Shown: piece after piece, positions 1 to 9,698 of the stretch
How the letters are laid out: each line of letters starts with the position of its first letter
Numbering within the stretch: the stretch's first letter is position 1
Source of the DNA: Bacteroidota bacterium
Lineage (GTDB): Bacteria; Bacteroidota; Bacteroidia; B-17B0; Aurantibacillaceae
Length of the DNA stretch: 64,000 nucleotides
Reading direction: 5' to 3'
Assembly: GCA_018267475.1 (NCBI GenBank)
Contig: JAFDYI010000005.1
Coordinates: forward strand, 161,616 to 225,615
Translations under genes and position numbers: made by a program
The notes under the pieces: model-generated
The model's database searches: none
What the model was told of the DNA's origin: nothing
What the model saw: the letters and a program-made list of their open reading frames with translations, nothing else

Positions 1-1
1 A

Positions 2-1984
2 AGCGTTTTAGCCCGCATATCCAACGCAAAAAACAGCTTAATATCCGCACAACAATACAAGCTCAACCCAAGCACCTTAGCCGACGATAGGGCTTCGCAA
101 AAACCCATGATATGCGATATATACGAAGCCTATCAAAAACGTTTGTTTCGTGCCGGAGCTATGGATTTTGACGATCTGCTTTTTAATACCAACATCCTAC
201 TGCGCGATTTTCCTGACGTACTACTAAAGTATCAAGAAAAATTCAAATACATCTTAGTTGATGAGTATCAGGATACCAACTTTTCTCAATACGTAATTGT
301 AAAACAACTAGCTGCTCGCTACGAAAATATATGCGTAGTGGGCGATGATGCACAAAGTATTTATTCGTTTCGCGGAGCCAACATTCAAAACATCTTAAAC
401 TTTGAAAAAGATTATCCCGACGTAAAAAAAATGTTTCTGGAACAAAACTACCGCTCTACCAATAACATTGTGCAGGCAGCCAACTCCATCATAAAAAACA
501 ATACCGAACAGTTTGAAAAAAATGTGTGGACAGGCAACCCCGAAGGAGAAAAAATACAAGTGCTTTGTTCGGCTACCGATATGGAGGAAGGATATAAAAT
601 AGCCAACGATATTTTTTCTATTAAAATGAACAAGCAATTGCCCCACACAGCCTTTGCTATATTATACCGCACCAATGCCCAATCGCGAGCTTTTGAAGAA
701 GGCTTTCGCAAGCGCAACATTCCCTACCGCATCTATGGCGGCACCTCTTTTTATCAGCGCAAAGAAATAAAAGATGCTTTAGCCTACTTTCGTTTAAGCA
801 TCAACCCACATGATAGCGAAGCGATGCGCCGCATTATCAACTACCCCGCACGCGGCATAGGGCAAGCTACCATTGATAAAATTTCTATACTGGCAAACGA
901 TAACGATGTAAGCATCTTTACCGTATTAGACAACCTGCGCGATTTTAACCCCGACGTAAATGCCGGCACCCTTCATAAACTAAGCGATTTTGCTGCCTTG
1001 ATAAAAAATTTTGGCAACATGGCCACACAACAAAACGCGTATGAAACAGGAAAACATATTATAAACGCTACGGGCATTTTGCGCGAACTCAATAAAGAAA
1101 AAACACCCGAAGAAATTTCTAGAGTAGAAAACGTAGAAGAACTTTTAAGCGCTATGCAAAGTTTTGTAGAAGCCGAGCGCAGCCAACAAGAAGAAGAACT
1201 AAAAAAAGACATACTAGAACACCAAACAAATCCGGCTGACAACCTATTTGCACAAGAACCTAATGCCCAGCTAAAAACCATTGATGAGTTTATGCAAGAA
1301 ATTGCCCTGCTTACCGATGCCGATAAAGATAAAGAAGACGGAAACACCGATAAAGTAACACTAATGACGGTACACGCCTCTAAAGGCTTGGAATTTCCAT
1401 ACGTGTATGTAGTAGGTTTAGAAGAAAATTTATTCCCCTCGCAAATGACTTTGATGGATAAACAAAGCTTGGAAGAAGAGCGTCGCTTATTTTATGTAGC
1501 CCTTACCCGTGCCGAAAAACGCGCCACCCTAAGTTATGCACAAAGGCGTTTCCGCTTTGGCAATCACGTAATGTGTGAGCCCAGTCGTTTTATTGATGAG
1601 ATTGATGAAAAGTACGTCAATATACCTGAAGATATAAACCTTGACAGAAATGATTTTTCATCTTCTTCTCAAAAAGCAAATACATCGTATCAAAAAAACG
1701 AGCCTCGCAAAAGCAATGTAAATTTGGTTCGCCCCCAACAAGCCTCGCCTACCTTAAAAAAGAATTTAATACCCGTACAACAGCTAAACAAACAAGTTCC
1801 CTCGGCCTATTCGGAAGATATAAAACGCATCGTTGTTGGCATGGTAGTAACACACGAGCGGTTTGGACGAGGAACCGTGCAAGCATTAGAAGGCGATTTC
1901 CCAAACACAAAAGCCTTCGTTAGTTTTCCTGAAGGGACCAAGCAACTGGTGTTAAAATATGCTAAGTTGCAAATAGTATCTTAG
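2..1984 (+). CDS. pcrA: UvrD/PcrA-type ATP-dependent DNA helicase, 5' end outside the window
   Basis: Superfamily 1A 3'-5' DNA helicase acting in repair and replication-fork maintenance. The open frame runs through the left edge with no start, so the N-terminal Walker A part is missing; codons from base 2 already read as helicase (RISNAKN...). Visible motifs in order: DEYQDT (motif II, about base 265), GDDAQSIYSFRGA (motif III, about 340), NYRST (motif IV), the VTLMTVHASKGLEF segment (motif V, about 1360) and FYVALTRAEKR (motif VI, about 1490). The C-terminal tail with HERFGRGTV is typical of PcrA/UvrD rather than Rep. An internal ATG at 107 is not the real start, because homology extends upstream of it. 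Family certain; PcrA versus UvrD naming is convention. Confidence 0.95.
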   Translation, partial: SVLARISNAKNSLISAQQYKLNPSTLADDRASQKPMICDIYEAYQKRLFRAGAMDFDDLLFNTNILLRDFPDVLLKYQEKFKYILVDEYQDTNFSQYVIVKQLAARYENICVVGDDAQSIYSFRGANIQNILNFEKDYPDVKKMFLEQNYRSTNNIVQAANSIIKNNTEQFEKNVWTGNPEGEKIQVLCSATDMEEGYKIANDIFSIKMNKQLPHTAFAILYRTNAQSRAFEEGFRKRNIPYRIYGGTSFYQRKEIKDALAYFRLSINPHDSEAMRRIINYPARGIGQATIDKISILANDNDVSIFTVLDNLRDFNPDVNAGTLHKLSDFAALIKNFGNMATQQNAYETGKHIINATGILRELNKEKTPEEISRVENVEELLSAMQSFVEAERSQQEEELKKDILEHQTNPADNLFAQEPNAQLKTIDEFMQEIALLTDADKDKEDGNTDKVTLMTVHASKGLEFPYVYVVGLEENLFPSQMTLMDKQSLEEERRLFYVALTRAEKRATLSYAQRRFRFGNHVMCEPSRFIDEIDEKYVNIPEDINLDRNDFSSSSQKANTSYQKNEPRKSNVNLVRPQQASPTLKKNLIPVQQLNKQVPSAYSEDIKRIVVGMVVTHERFGRGTVQALEGDFPNTKAFVSFPEGTKQLVLKYAKLQIVS

Positions 1985-2024
1985 TTTTTTTGCGCAATGC
2001 AAAAAAAGTACTACTTTAGCCTAA

Positions 2025-3035
2025 GTGAAAAAACGCATATTTACAATTTGTGCGCTCTTTTTTTTAACGCAAACTCGGGCGCAGGATATTCATTTGTCGC
2101 AATTTTGGGCTACCCCCTTGTATCTAAACCCGGCGCAGGCAGGTGTTTTTGATGGCGATTACCGCGCAGGCATGGTATATCGAAACCAGTGGAGAGCCAT
2201 ACCCGTACCCTACTCTACCTTTAGTTTTTTAGGTGATGCCAAAATAAGTCGCGCCTTTTCCCAGCACAGCGATGCCGGAGTAGGTTTGGTTTTTAACAAC
2301 GATGTATCGGGCGATAGCCGATACAGCATCAACCAAATGTATGTACCCCTTTCGTATATTCAACGCTTCAAAAGCGATACCAATTTGAATATATCAGTAG
2401 GTATTTCGCCCGGCATAAGCAACATTGCCTTTAATACCAGCAAACTCACCTACGACAATCAGTTTGATGGCGATGCTTACAACCCTGCCCTACCCAGCGG
2501 AGAAAGCTATCCCACACAAACCAAAACCTATTTTGATATGGCGGCCGGCATAGCCGCACAATACAACTTTAAAAGAGGGGGCTTTATATCGGCAGGCAGC
2601 AGCTTGTCGCACCTTACGCGCCCCAACATTTCTTTTTTTAAAAGCGAAGGGGTAAACTTATATATAAAATCAACCAGCTACCTCAACCTAAAATACAGGA
2701 TAAAAAATTTATTATTCTTGTTGGCCGATGTTATGTACCAACAACAAGGCCCCTTTCATGAAACAATTATAGCCACCCGTTTATCTTACACCATAAACCA
2801 AGGCGACAATATCGCTTTTAATTTTGGTGTAGCGGGGCGCCTGGGCGATGCCGCCATTGCCCTTGTAGGCATGGATTATAAAAGTTTTCGTGCCGGCATA
2901 GCATACGATGTAAACACCTCACGCTTTAACCCCGCCACCAACAAAAGAGGCGCCTTTGAAATTTCTATACTATACATTTTCAAGAAAAAACCACTATTTA
3001 TTCCTAAAAAACGCGCTTGCCCGGTTTATATGTAA
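2025..3035 (+). CDS. PorP/SprF-family type IX secretion system membrane protein
   Basis: 336-residue outer-membrane protein of the PorP/SprF family, which in Bacteroidota anchors or assists secretion of particular T9SS substrates, often type B cargo. A signal peptide (residues 1-19, ending TRA before QDIHLSQF) is followed by the family hallmark YLNPAQAG and the NQWRAIPVPYSTF region, then alternating beta-strand segments expected of a barrel. The start is GTG at 2025; the nearby ATG at 1997 is out of frame. It lies 40 nt after the helicase. The type B adhesin downstream at 4440 is a plausible partner, but that link is inference because two unrelated genes lie between. Confidence 0.88.
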   Translation: MKKRIFTICALFFLTQTRAQDIHLSQFWATPLYLNPAQAGVFDGDYRAGMVYRNQWRAIPVPYSTFSFLGDAKISRAFSQHSDAGVGLVFNNDVSGDSRYSINQMYVPLSYIQRFKSDTNLNISVGISPGISNIAFNTSKLTYDNQFDGDAYNPALPSGESYPTQTKTYFDMAAGIAAQYNFKRGGFISAGSSLSHLTRPNISFFKSEGVNLYIKSTSYLNLKYRIKNLLFLLADVMYQQQGPFHETIIATRLSYTINQGDNIAFNFGVAGRLGDAAIALVGMDYKSFRAGIAYDVNTSRFNPATNKRGAFEISILYIFKKKPLFIPKKRACPVYM

Positions 3036-3201
3036 AAATCGTTCTAACTCTCTTTTTCGCGCACCAATACCTTCTTTTTTAGCACAAACGCAAAACTGTA
3101 TTTTTTCATAAAAAAAAGCCCTTTTTAATGTTAAAAATTTTTGCATAAATAAAGTAGGGCTAATCGTATTTGCTGTATATATTCGCACAAAATTTAGCCA
3201 C

Positions 3202-3996
3202 ATGCAAACTATGACGACCTACGAAAATGTTTTAACCGAATTGAACCAAAAGGTTTTAACGATTACTGTTAACCGCCCCGATAAACTGAACGCTCTTAAT
3301 GCCAAAACCATTGAAGAACTTCACGAAGCGTTAATAGAAGCTGAAAACGATAAAGAAGTGCGCAGCGTTATTATTACCGGCGCAGGCGAAAAATCGTTTG
3401 TGGCAGGAGCCGATATTGCTGAATTTGCCAACTATAATATTGAACAAGGGAAACTACTAAGCGCTACCGGGCATTTTAAACTTTTTAATTTTATAGAAAA
3501 TTTTTCAAAACCCATCATAGCTGCCGTTAACGGCTTTGCCTTAGGAGGCGGCTTGGAATTGGCTATGGCTTGCCACATACGCGTAGCCAGCGAAAACGCA
3601 AAAATGGGCTTGCCCGAAACCTCTTTAGGCGTAATACCCGGATATGGAGGAACCCAACGCTTAGCCCAATTAGTAGGTAAAGGAAAAGCCTTTGAAATGA
3701 TTACCACCGCCGATATGATGAATGCAGCAGATGCCTGCAAATGGGGCTTGGTAAACTACGTAGTACCTCTACCTGAATTGCTACAAAAATGCGCCGAGAT
3801 AGCAGCTAAAATAAGCTTGCGCTCACCCATTGCCGTAAAAACAGCCATCAAAGTAATTAACGCCGGGTTCAATAACAAATTCAATGGATACGATGTAGAA
3901 ATTGAAGAATTTGGAAAGATGTTTGGCACCTCCGACTTTAAAGAAGGAGTACGCGCCTTCTTAGAAAAAAGAAAGCCCAGCTTTAATGGAAATTAA
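3202..3996 (+). CDS. Enoyl-CoA hydratase/isomerase (crotonase) family protein
   Basis: Stand-alone 264-residue crotonase, probably hydrating 2-enoyl-CoA (3-hydroxybutyryl-CoA dehydratase type). Seen: NRPDKLNALN near residue 24, oxyanion-hole segments AGADIAEF (about 69) and GFALGGGLEL (111-120), and both catalytic glutamates at the expected places (about E119 in GGGLE and E139 in GLPETSLGVIPG), followed by GYGGTQRL. An alternative start is the ATG at 3211. The gene overlaps the following DUF4296 lipoprotein by 11 nt, so the two are co-transcribed. Exact substrate cannot be read from sequence. Confidence 0.93.
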   Translation: MQTMTTYENVLTELNQKVLTITVNRPDKLNALNAKTIEELHEALIEAENDKEVRSVIITGAGEKSFVAGADIAEFANYNIEQGKLLSATGHFKLFNFIENFSKPIIAAVNGFALGGGLELAMACHIRVASENAKMGLPETSLGVIPGYGGTQRLAQLVGKGKAFEMITTADMMNAADACKWGLVNYVVPLPELLQKCAEIAAKISLRSPIAVKTAIKVINAGFNNKFNGYDVEIEEFGKMFGTSDFKEGVRAFLEKRKPSFNGN

Positions 3997-4327
3997 ATCC
4001 AAACTAAAATACATACATACTATCGGCTCTCTTAGCTGTTTGCTGCTGTTTTCCTGCTCCTTCCGAAAAGAAATAAAACCACCGGTGGATTTAATCAATA
4101 CCGACACCATGAGTTTTATTCTATCCGACCTTTCTTTAAGCGAAACCATCTTAACCAGTCAAGGCAACGTACCCGGCGACACGTTAAAAACGCTTAATGT
4201 ATTAGACAAATACCATATTTCGGCAGCCCGTTTTGACAGCAGTTTTATGTACTATTCCAAAAACCCAAGAAAACTAAAGGCCATCTACACCCATGTTTTA
4301 GAAAACTTAAACAAAAAGCAGCCCTAA
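3986..4327 (+). CDS. DUF4296-type lipoprotein
   Basis: 113-residue small protein of unknown function matching the Bacteroidota DUF4296 pattern: a lipoprotein signal with lipobox LLFSC near residue 24, a helical region (SFILSDLSLSETIL), and the diagnostic FDSSFMYYSKNPRKLKAIY segment near the C-terminus. The mature protein should be attached to the outer or inner membrane facing the periplasm. It overlaps the crotonase by 11 nt. The family has no assigned biochemical role, and none is proposed here. Confidence 0.8.
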   Translation: MEIKSKLKYIHTIGSLSCLLLFSCSFRKEIKPPVDLINTDTMSFILSDLSLSETILTSQGNVPGDTLKTLNVLDKYHISAARFDSSFMYYSKNPRKLKAIYTHVLENLNKKQP

Positions 4328-4397
4328 TAGCTTTGTTTAGACTTTTTATTTTCACATCTTTTAACGTAAAATTCAGTTTTTTTTAAGAATAGTGTTG

Positions 4398-4405
4398 TAA
4401 TTTTG
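4398..4405 (+). promoter_or_regulatory. Candidate -7 box of the SprB-repeat adhesin gene
   Basis: TAATTTTG matches the Bacteroidota -7 consensus TAnnTTTG and sits 34 nt before the ATG at 4440. No clear TTG -33 box is visible at the right distance, so this rests on the -7 match alone. Confidence 0.4.
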
Positions 4406-4439
4406 CTCATATTTTGCGACGAACTTTATTTTTTACACG

Positions 4440-7400
4440 ATGAATTTTAATTTTATTAGGCTTAAAACTAAGAGGTTGGTACGTAGTTTTAAGATAGTAA
4501 TGAGCTGCGGAATGCTTTTTTTACAAGCAAAATCAACTCAAGCACAATGTATCACCGCCTACCCTCATGTAGAGGATTTTGAAGTAATCCCTACGTGGAC
4601 AGCTGTAACAGCCCCCACCAGTTCGGTAGCCGGCACGTGCGACTGGGCTTGGGGAACACCCAACCACACCTATGTTATTCACAGTGCAGGCAGCGGCAAC
4701 AAGTGTTGGTCGGCAGGAGGGCTTTCGGGCGCTTTTTACAACTACAACCAACAGTCTTATATATACAGCCCTTGTTACAACTTTTCTACCCTTCAATATC
4801 CTTACATACAGTTTAAATTATTTTATGACATTGAATATAAGTTTGATGGAGGAAACCTTCAATCGTCAATAAATGGAGGTGTTAGCTGGCAAGACGTAGG
4901 CGCCCTTGGCGACCCTATTGATTGCAATACCGCCAACTGGTACAACTATGGAAACATTAAATTTTTAGATCAACCTGCCGGTTTTGTTCCTTCTAAAGCG
5001 GGCTGGTGCGGCAATGTAGAAACCGGAGGGCTTGGCTGGGATCCTACGCATCCGGGTACTGCCTGTGTAGGAGGCAATGGAGTAGGCCAATGGGTTACAG
5101 CAAAGCACTGCTTAACAGGTTTAGCAGGGCAACCCAGTGTGATGTTTCGTTTTACCTTAGGGGCAGGCTATACCTGTAATGATTTTGATGGTTTTGCCAT
5201 AGACTCTGTGGCTATTGGTAATGGCATGAATAACTCCGCTACTTTTACACATAGCTGCGCTTCGGTTAATACAATTAACTTTTCGGCTACGCCTAATGCC
5301 TGCCCAACAAACACCTACTTATGGGATTTTGGTGATGCCGCCTCAGGAGCTAGCAACGCATCTTCTTCTCAAACCCCTTCGCACACCTTTTCTGCGCCGG
5401 GTTCTTATACCGTTATGCTAATAGCCTCCGGCGGAAATTGCAATCCACCCGACACGATTAAACAAACCGTGAACATCTTATCAGCTTCACTCACTTCCTT
5501 TTCCAACACAAGTTGTTCCGGTTTAGGTTCAGCTACGGTTTCCGTAACATCGGGGGTAGCTCCCATTAACTACACTTGGTCGCCCAGCGGTGGTAATGCC
5601 AGCACCGCCTCCAACCTTGCAGCCGGAAACTACACCTGCTCTATAAGCGATGCTGCCAGTTGCCCTACCACAGTAACCGTAGCCATAGCGGCATCTTCTT
5701 CTTTTTCGGTAACGGTGAACACAACACCCGCAGCTTGCTCTTCAGCCGGCTCGGCTACGGCCATTCCAAGCGGAGGCGCTACTCCTTATACTTACACCTG
5801 GTCGCCCAGCGGAGGCAATGCAAACACCGCTTCTAACCTTACAGCAGGAAATTACAGCGTACTTGTAGTGGACAATACGGGTTGCTCCGTAACTACTTCT
5901 TTAAGCATTACCAGTAGCGGAAGCGGTATTACTGCCACGGTTTCTTCCAGCAGCGTTACCTGCAACGCGGGCAACAACGGAAGTGCTACTGTAACTATAA
6001 ACGGTGGCACCACTCCTTATACTTACACGTGGTCGCCTGGCGGTGGCAATAGCAGTGTAGCCAACAACCTCAGCGCCGGCACTTATACGGTGGAAAGCAG
6101 CGATGCTAATGGCTGCACCAACACCATGACGGTAAGTGTTACGCAGCCTCCTCCTCTTACGGTTACGGTAACCTTTACTAATGTATCTTGCTATGGCGGC
6201 ACTAATGGAGCTGCCTTAGCCTCCGCTTCGGGAGGCAGTGGGGGTTATCATTATTCGTGGACAACCAGTCCGCCACACCATGCGGCTTATACCACCATGC
6301 CTGCCGGAGTATTTAACTTATTGATATTTGACACCAACAGTTGCTTAACCATTACCACAGTAACTATTGGGCAACCACCACCTATAACCCTAACTACCAC
6401 CACCAGCAGCGTAACCTGTAATGGCGGGACCGGCACAGCTTCTATTACCCCGTCAGGCGGAACACCGGGTTACAGTTATACCTGGACACCCAGCGGAGGC
6501 TCCGGGCCATCAGCAACCATACCCGCAGGCACTTACACCGTATTGATAAGCGATAGTCATTCTTGCCTTACCGCCGACACTATCCAAATAGCACAGCCGC
6601 CTGCCCTTACTACTGCCACCACGGCTACCGCCACCACCTGTGGCTTAGCTAACGGAAGCGCCAGCGTAACAGCAGGAGGGGGAACACCCGGATATACCTA
6701 CAACTGGATTCCAAGCGGAGGAAATGCGGCTCTAGCAAATAACATAACGGGGGGCACTTATACCGTAATAGTAAGCGATGCCAACAGTTGCACCCTAACT
6801 GCCACCGTGCCGGTAACTCCTTCTAACAGCCTTAGCTTAAGCGAAACGCAAACCAACGTAAGTTGTTTTGGTTTGAGCGACGGCTCGGCCAACGTCAGTG
6901 TTCACAACGGCACCCCCACTTACACCTACACCTGGGCGCCCAACAGCAGCACTACCAATACAGCAAACAACCTACCGGCAGGAACTTATAGCGTAAACGT
7001 TACAGACACCCACTCGTGTGTAGCCAGCCTAAGCCTTACCATAACACAGCCTGCCCCGCTAAGCACTACCCTAACGGCAGCAGCTACTACCTGTCATTTA
7101 TCTAACGGAACGGCCAGCGCCAGCGCTAGTGGAGGCACCCCCATCTACAACTTTAGTTGGATGCCGGGAGGGCTGGTTGGTGCTTCTGAAGACAATTTAG
7201 CAAGCGGGACCTATACCGTAATTACCACCGATGCCGACCATTGCAAGGATACCACAACCGTATCGGTAGCACCCAGCAACGGCGCGCCTGCCATTAACTT
7301 TAGCGAAAACCCCGGCTTTGGCTGCTCGCCTGTATGCGCCTTGTTTTCTGCTGTGGCTGCCCCGGTAGCTAATGACTCTATTGTTTCGTGGACTTGGTTG

Positions 7401-8072
7401 TTTGGCGATGGCAGCATGGGCAACGGCGACAACCCGAATCATTGCTATACCATAAGTGGCACCTACAGTGTAGGCTTAATAGCCACCGACCAACACGGCT
7501 GTATGGATACCCTTATTAAATTTAATGTTATAAACGTGTATCCCAAGCCCATAGCCAATTTTTATGCAACGCCATACAATACCGATATTTTCTCTCCGGC
7601 TATTAGTTTTTACGACCAATCGCAAAGTAATATAACTTCTTGGCAATGGGCATTTGGCGACAATAGCTCTTCTTCTATTCAAAACCCGGAACATACTTAT
7701 ACCAACCCGGGCACCTACCCAGTAGAGCTCATTGTAACCAACAGCAGCGGCTGCAAAGACACTACAATAAAAGATGTAACCATAAAGCCCGTTTACACAT
7801 TTTATGCCCCCAACTGTTTTACGCCTGATGGCGACGGACTAAACGAAACGTTTATGCCGGTAGGAACCGGTTGGGACAACAGCTCGTATCACTTATGGAT
7901 TTTTGACCGATGGGGCTTGATGTTTTATCAATCTACCATTCCGGAAGATGGTTGGAACGGAACTTACCACAACAGCTCTGTGCAAGAAGATGTGTACGTA
8001 TGGAAAGTAAGTTTAAAAGATGTTTTTGGGCAAGAGCACGAGTATCACGGCATTGTATCGGTAGTGCGGTAA
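4440..8072 (+). CDS. T9SS type B sorted adhesin with SprB repeats and PKD domains
   Basis: 1210-residue exported surface protein, a probable adhesin. Order: N-terminal signal region (about 1-35, ending QAQ); a Cys-rich jelly-roll/MAM-like region (about 36-270) beginning CITAYPHVEDFE; a PKD domain with LWDFGD (about 275-346); eight SprB-type repeats of about 75 residues (348-947), each with a Cys, an xYTYTWSPSGG core and an AGTYTV strand; two more PKD domains (WLFGDGS, WAFGDN; about 955-1115); and a C-terminal type B sorting domain (about 1117-1210) with CFTPDGDGLNETF and FDRWGLMFY. The last domain marks it as cargo of the type IX secretion system. In gliding flavobacteria the repeats belong to the SprB adhesin family, but this protein is far shorter than SprB itself. 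Confidence 0.92.
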   Translation: MNFNFIRLKTKRLVRSFKIVMSCGMLFLQAKSTQAQCITAYPHVEDFEVIPTWTAVTAPTSSVAGTCDWAWGTPNHTYVIHSAGSGNKCWSAGGLSGAFYNYNQQSYIYSPCYNFSTLQYPYIQFKLFYDIEYKFDGGNLQSSINGGVSWQDVGALGDPIDCNTANWYNYGNIKFLDQPAGFVPSKAGWCGNVETGGLGWDPTHPGTACVGGNGVGQWVTAKHCLTGLAGQPSVMFRFTLGAGYTCNDFDGFAIDSVAIGNGMNNSATFTHSCASVNTINFSATPNACPTNTYLWDFGDAASGASNASSSQTPSHTFSAPGSYTVMLIASGGNCNPPDTIKQTVNILSASLTSFSNTSCSGLGSATVSVTSGVAPINYTWSPSGGNASTASNLAAGNYTCSISDAASCPTTVTVAIAASSSFSVTVNTTPAACSSAGSATAIPSGGATPYTYTWSPSGGNANTASNLTAGNYSVLVVDNTGCSVTTSLSITSSGSGITATVSSSSVTCNAGNNGSATVTINGGTTPYTYTWSPGGGNSSVANNLSAGTYTVESSDANGCTNTMTVSVTQPPPLTVTVTFTNVSCYGGTNGAALASASGGSGGYHYSWTTSPPHHAAYTTMPAGVFNLLIFDTNSCLTITTVTIGQPPPITLTTTTSSVTCNGGTGTASITPSGGTPGYSYTWTPSGGSGPSATIPAGTYTVLISDSHSCLTADTIQIAQPPALTTATTATATTCGLANGSASVTAGGGTPGYTYNWIPSGGNAALANNITGGTYTVIVSDANSCTLTATVPVTPSNSLSLSETQTNVSCFGLSDGSANVSVHNGTPTYTYTWAPNSSTTNTANNLPAGTYSVNVTDTHSCVASLSLTITQPAPLSTTLTAAATTCHLSNGTASASASGGTPIYNFSWMPGGLVGASEDNLASGTYTVITTDADHCKDTTTVSVAPSNGAPAINFSENPGFGCSPVCALFSAVAAPVANDSIVSWTWLFGDGSMGNGDNPNHCYTISGTYSVGLIATDQHGCMDTLIKFNVINVYPKPIANFYATPYNTDIFSPAISFYDQSQSNITSWQWAFGDNSSSSIQNPEHTYTNPGTYPVELIVTNSSGCKDTTIKDVTIKPVYTFYAPNCFTPDGDGLNETFMPVGTGWDNSSYHLWIFDRWGLMFYQSTIPEDGWNGTYHNSSVQEDVYVWKVSLKDVFGQEHEYHGIVSVVR
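5481..7280 (+). repeat. Eight tandem SprB-type coding repeats
   Basis: In-frame tandem array encoding residues 348-947 of the adhesin. By eye there are eight units of about 225 nt. Each carries the shared core around YTYTWSPSGG and TYTV plus a Cys early and a Cys late in the unit, suggesting one disulfide per repeat. The units are diverged at DNA level, so this is an old expansion rather than a recent amplification. Confidence 0.8.
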
Positions 8073-8119
8073 CTGCTTTTTATTTATTAAACAAACGCTG
8101 CCTGCAACAGAAATAGCCG

Positions 8120-8148
8120 TTGTATAAAATAAAAAACCAGTATCTTCG
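8120..8148 (+). promoter_or_regulatory. Bacteroidota-type promoter of the 8159 lipoprotein gene
   Basis: TTG at 8120-8122 (-33) and TATCTTCG at 8141-8148 (-7, one mismatch to TAnnTTTG), separated by 18 nt. The ATG at 8159 follows the -7 box by only 10 nt, implying a very short leader. The TTG at 8120 could be misread as an in-frame start codon, but it lies in this promoter. Confidence 0.55.
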
Positions 8149-8158
8149 TTGGGATTTT

Positions 8159-9673
8159 ATGTTGAATAAAATTTCTTTCATACTTATTTTAACCTCTTGC
8201 TTGTTTGCCTCTTGCAAAAAAGACCGGCAAATAACAGCCTCGGGTATTAAACTTACTTTCTCGCAAGATTCGGTACTGTTTGATACCGTGTTTACCAAGA
8301 TAGGATCCACCACGCAATTGCTGCGCGTGCATAATCCTAACAACGGCAGCGTGGTTATCTCTTCCATAAAATTAGCCCGCGGAAGTGCTTCGTACTACAG
8401 ACTTAATGTGGACGGGGCGCCCGGCACTTCTTTTAGTAATATAGAAATTGCAGCTAAAGACAGCATCTATATTTTTGTACAAGTTACCATTGATCCCAAC
8501 AACCTCAACAACCCTTTTATATACAGAGATTCTATATTATACGAACTAAACGGCAACCAACAATATACCAACCTTATTGCCTTTGGGCAAAACGCCTACT
8601 ACCACATGCCCAATCAAAAAATTATTCAAAGTCCTACGCAAGCCCTGTATTACAGCTTGGACACGAATATAACAGGCCATGCTACCGTAACTTGGAAGAA
8701 CGACAAGCCACACCTTATATATGGCTATTTAGTGGTGGACTCGTTACACACCTTAATTATACCTAATGGCACTAAAATATACGTGCATAACAGCGGCGGC
8801 TTATGGGTATATCGTTACGGAGCCATACAAATAAACGGTACACTACAAAACCCGGTTACCTTTCAGGGCGATAGGTTAGAACAAGAATACAAAGACGTGC
8901 CCGGACAGTGGGACCGAATTTGGATAAACGAAGGAAGCACTTTAAATCAAATAAACTATGCCGTTATTAAAAATGCGTACATAGGCATACACGCCGGCTA
9001 TTCTACCCTTGATGGTTATGGAAATACGATAAATGCCGGAGACCCCAAACAACTTACGCTAAGCAACACTATTATACAAAACTGCTCCAGAACGGGGCTA
9101 TTAGGGCATTATTACAATATAACAGGGGGCGATAATGTGATTGTAAACTGCGGACAAAATCTATTAGAGCTTGACTATGGCGGAAGCTATAGCTTTTATC
9201 AATGTACCTTTGCTAACTACTGGGCACAAACTAACAACAGCCAAAACGCGAATGCGCGCACTTCTCCTTCCTTTTGCTTCAACAACTATTTTAATAACGG
9301 CGGCAGCAATACCCTTCTTCCTTTTGCCAACTTATCGTTTGGAAACTGCATTTTTGACGGCACTTTGGCTGAAGAATTTTTATTTGATACGCTATCCGGT
9401 GGGTTTGCTAGCCCCTATTTCTTTAATTATTGCGCCCTAAAATCAGGCATGGCACCCCTTACTACCTACACAGGCGCACATACCTCGCACGCTATCGTAC
9501 TCAACTCAAGCAACATACACTACAACAACACCACTACGTACGATTTTAGCCTTGTTTCAAACTCGGCTCCCATCAGCGGAGGCAACACCTCGGTAAACGG
9601 AGGCTACAATACCGACATTAAAGGTAATTTATTTGCAAGTCCTAACCCAAGCATGGGTGCTTATGGCCCTTAA
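8159..9673 (+). CDS. Lipoprotein with a predicted right-handed beta-helix region
   Basis: 504-residue lipoprotein. The start is placed at ATG 8159 (MLNKISFIL), giving a proper signal with lipobox FASC (Cys about residue 17); an in-frame TTG at 8120 would add 13 unneeded residues and lies in the promoter. The first third is beta-rich (SQDSVLFDTVFTKIG, an Ig/ASPM-like start). The middle and end contain short repeating strands with N and G turns (INYAVIKNAYIGIHAG, LSNTIIQNCSRTGLLG, GDNVIVNCGQNLL) as in pectin-lyase-like beta-helices. No catalytic residues can be assigned. It is likely exported to the outer membrane; a glycan-binding or structural role is possible but inferred only from fold. Confidence 0.7.
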   Translation: MLNKISFILILTSCLFASCKKDRQITASGIKLTFSQDSVLFDTVFTKIGSTTQLLRVHNPNNGSVVISSIKLARGSASYYRLNVDGAPGTSFSNIEIAAKDSIYIFVQVTIDPNNLNNPFIYRDSILYELNGNQQYTNLIAFGQNAYYHMPNQKIIQSPTQALYYSLDTNITGHATVTWKNDKPHLIYGYLVVDSLHTLIIPNGTKIYVHNSGGLWVYRYGAIQINGTLQNPVTFQGDRLEQEYKDVPGQWDRIWINEGSTLNQINYAVIKNAYIGIHAGYSTLDGYGNTINAGDPKQLTLSNTIIQNCSRTGLLGHYYNITGGDNVIVNCGQNLLELDYGGSYSFYQCTFANYWAQTNNSQNANARTSPSFCFNNYFNNGGSNTLLPFANLSFGNCIFDGTLAEEFLFDTLSGGFASPYFFNYCALKSGMAPLTTYTGAHTSHAIVLNSSNIHYNNTTTYDFSLVSNSAPISGGNTSVNGGYNTDIKGNLFASPNPSMGAYGP

Positions 9674-9698
9674 TTAAAAACCATTTAAAATACACATC

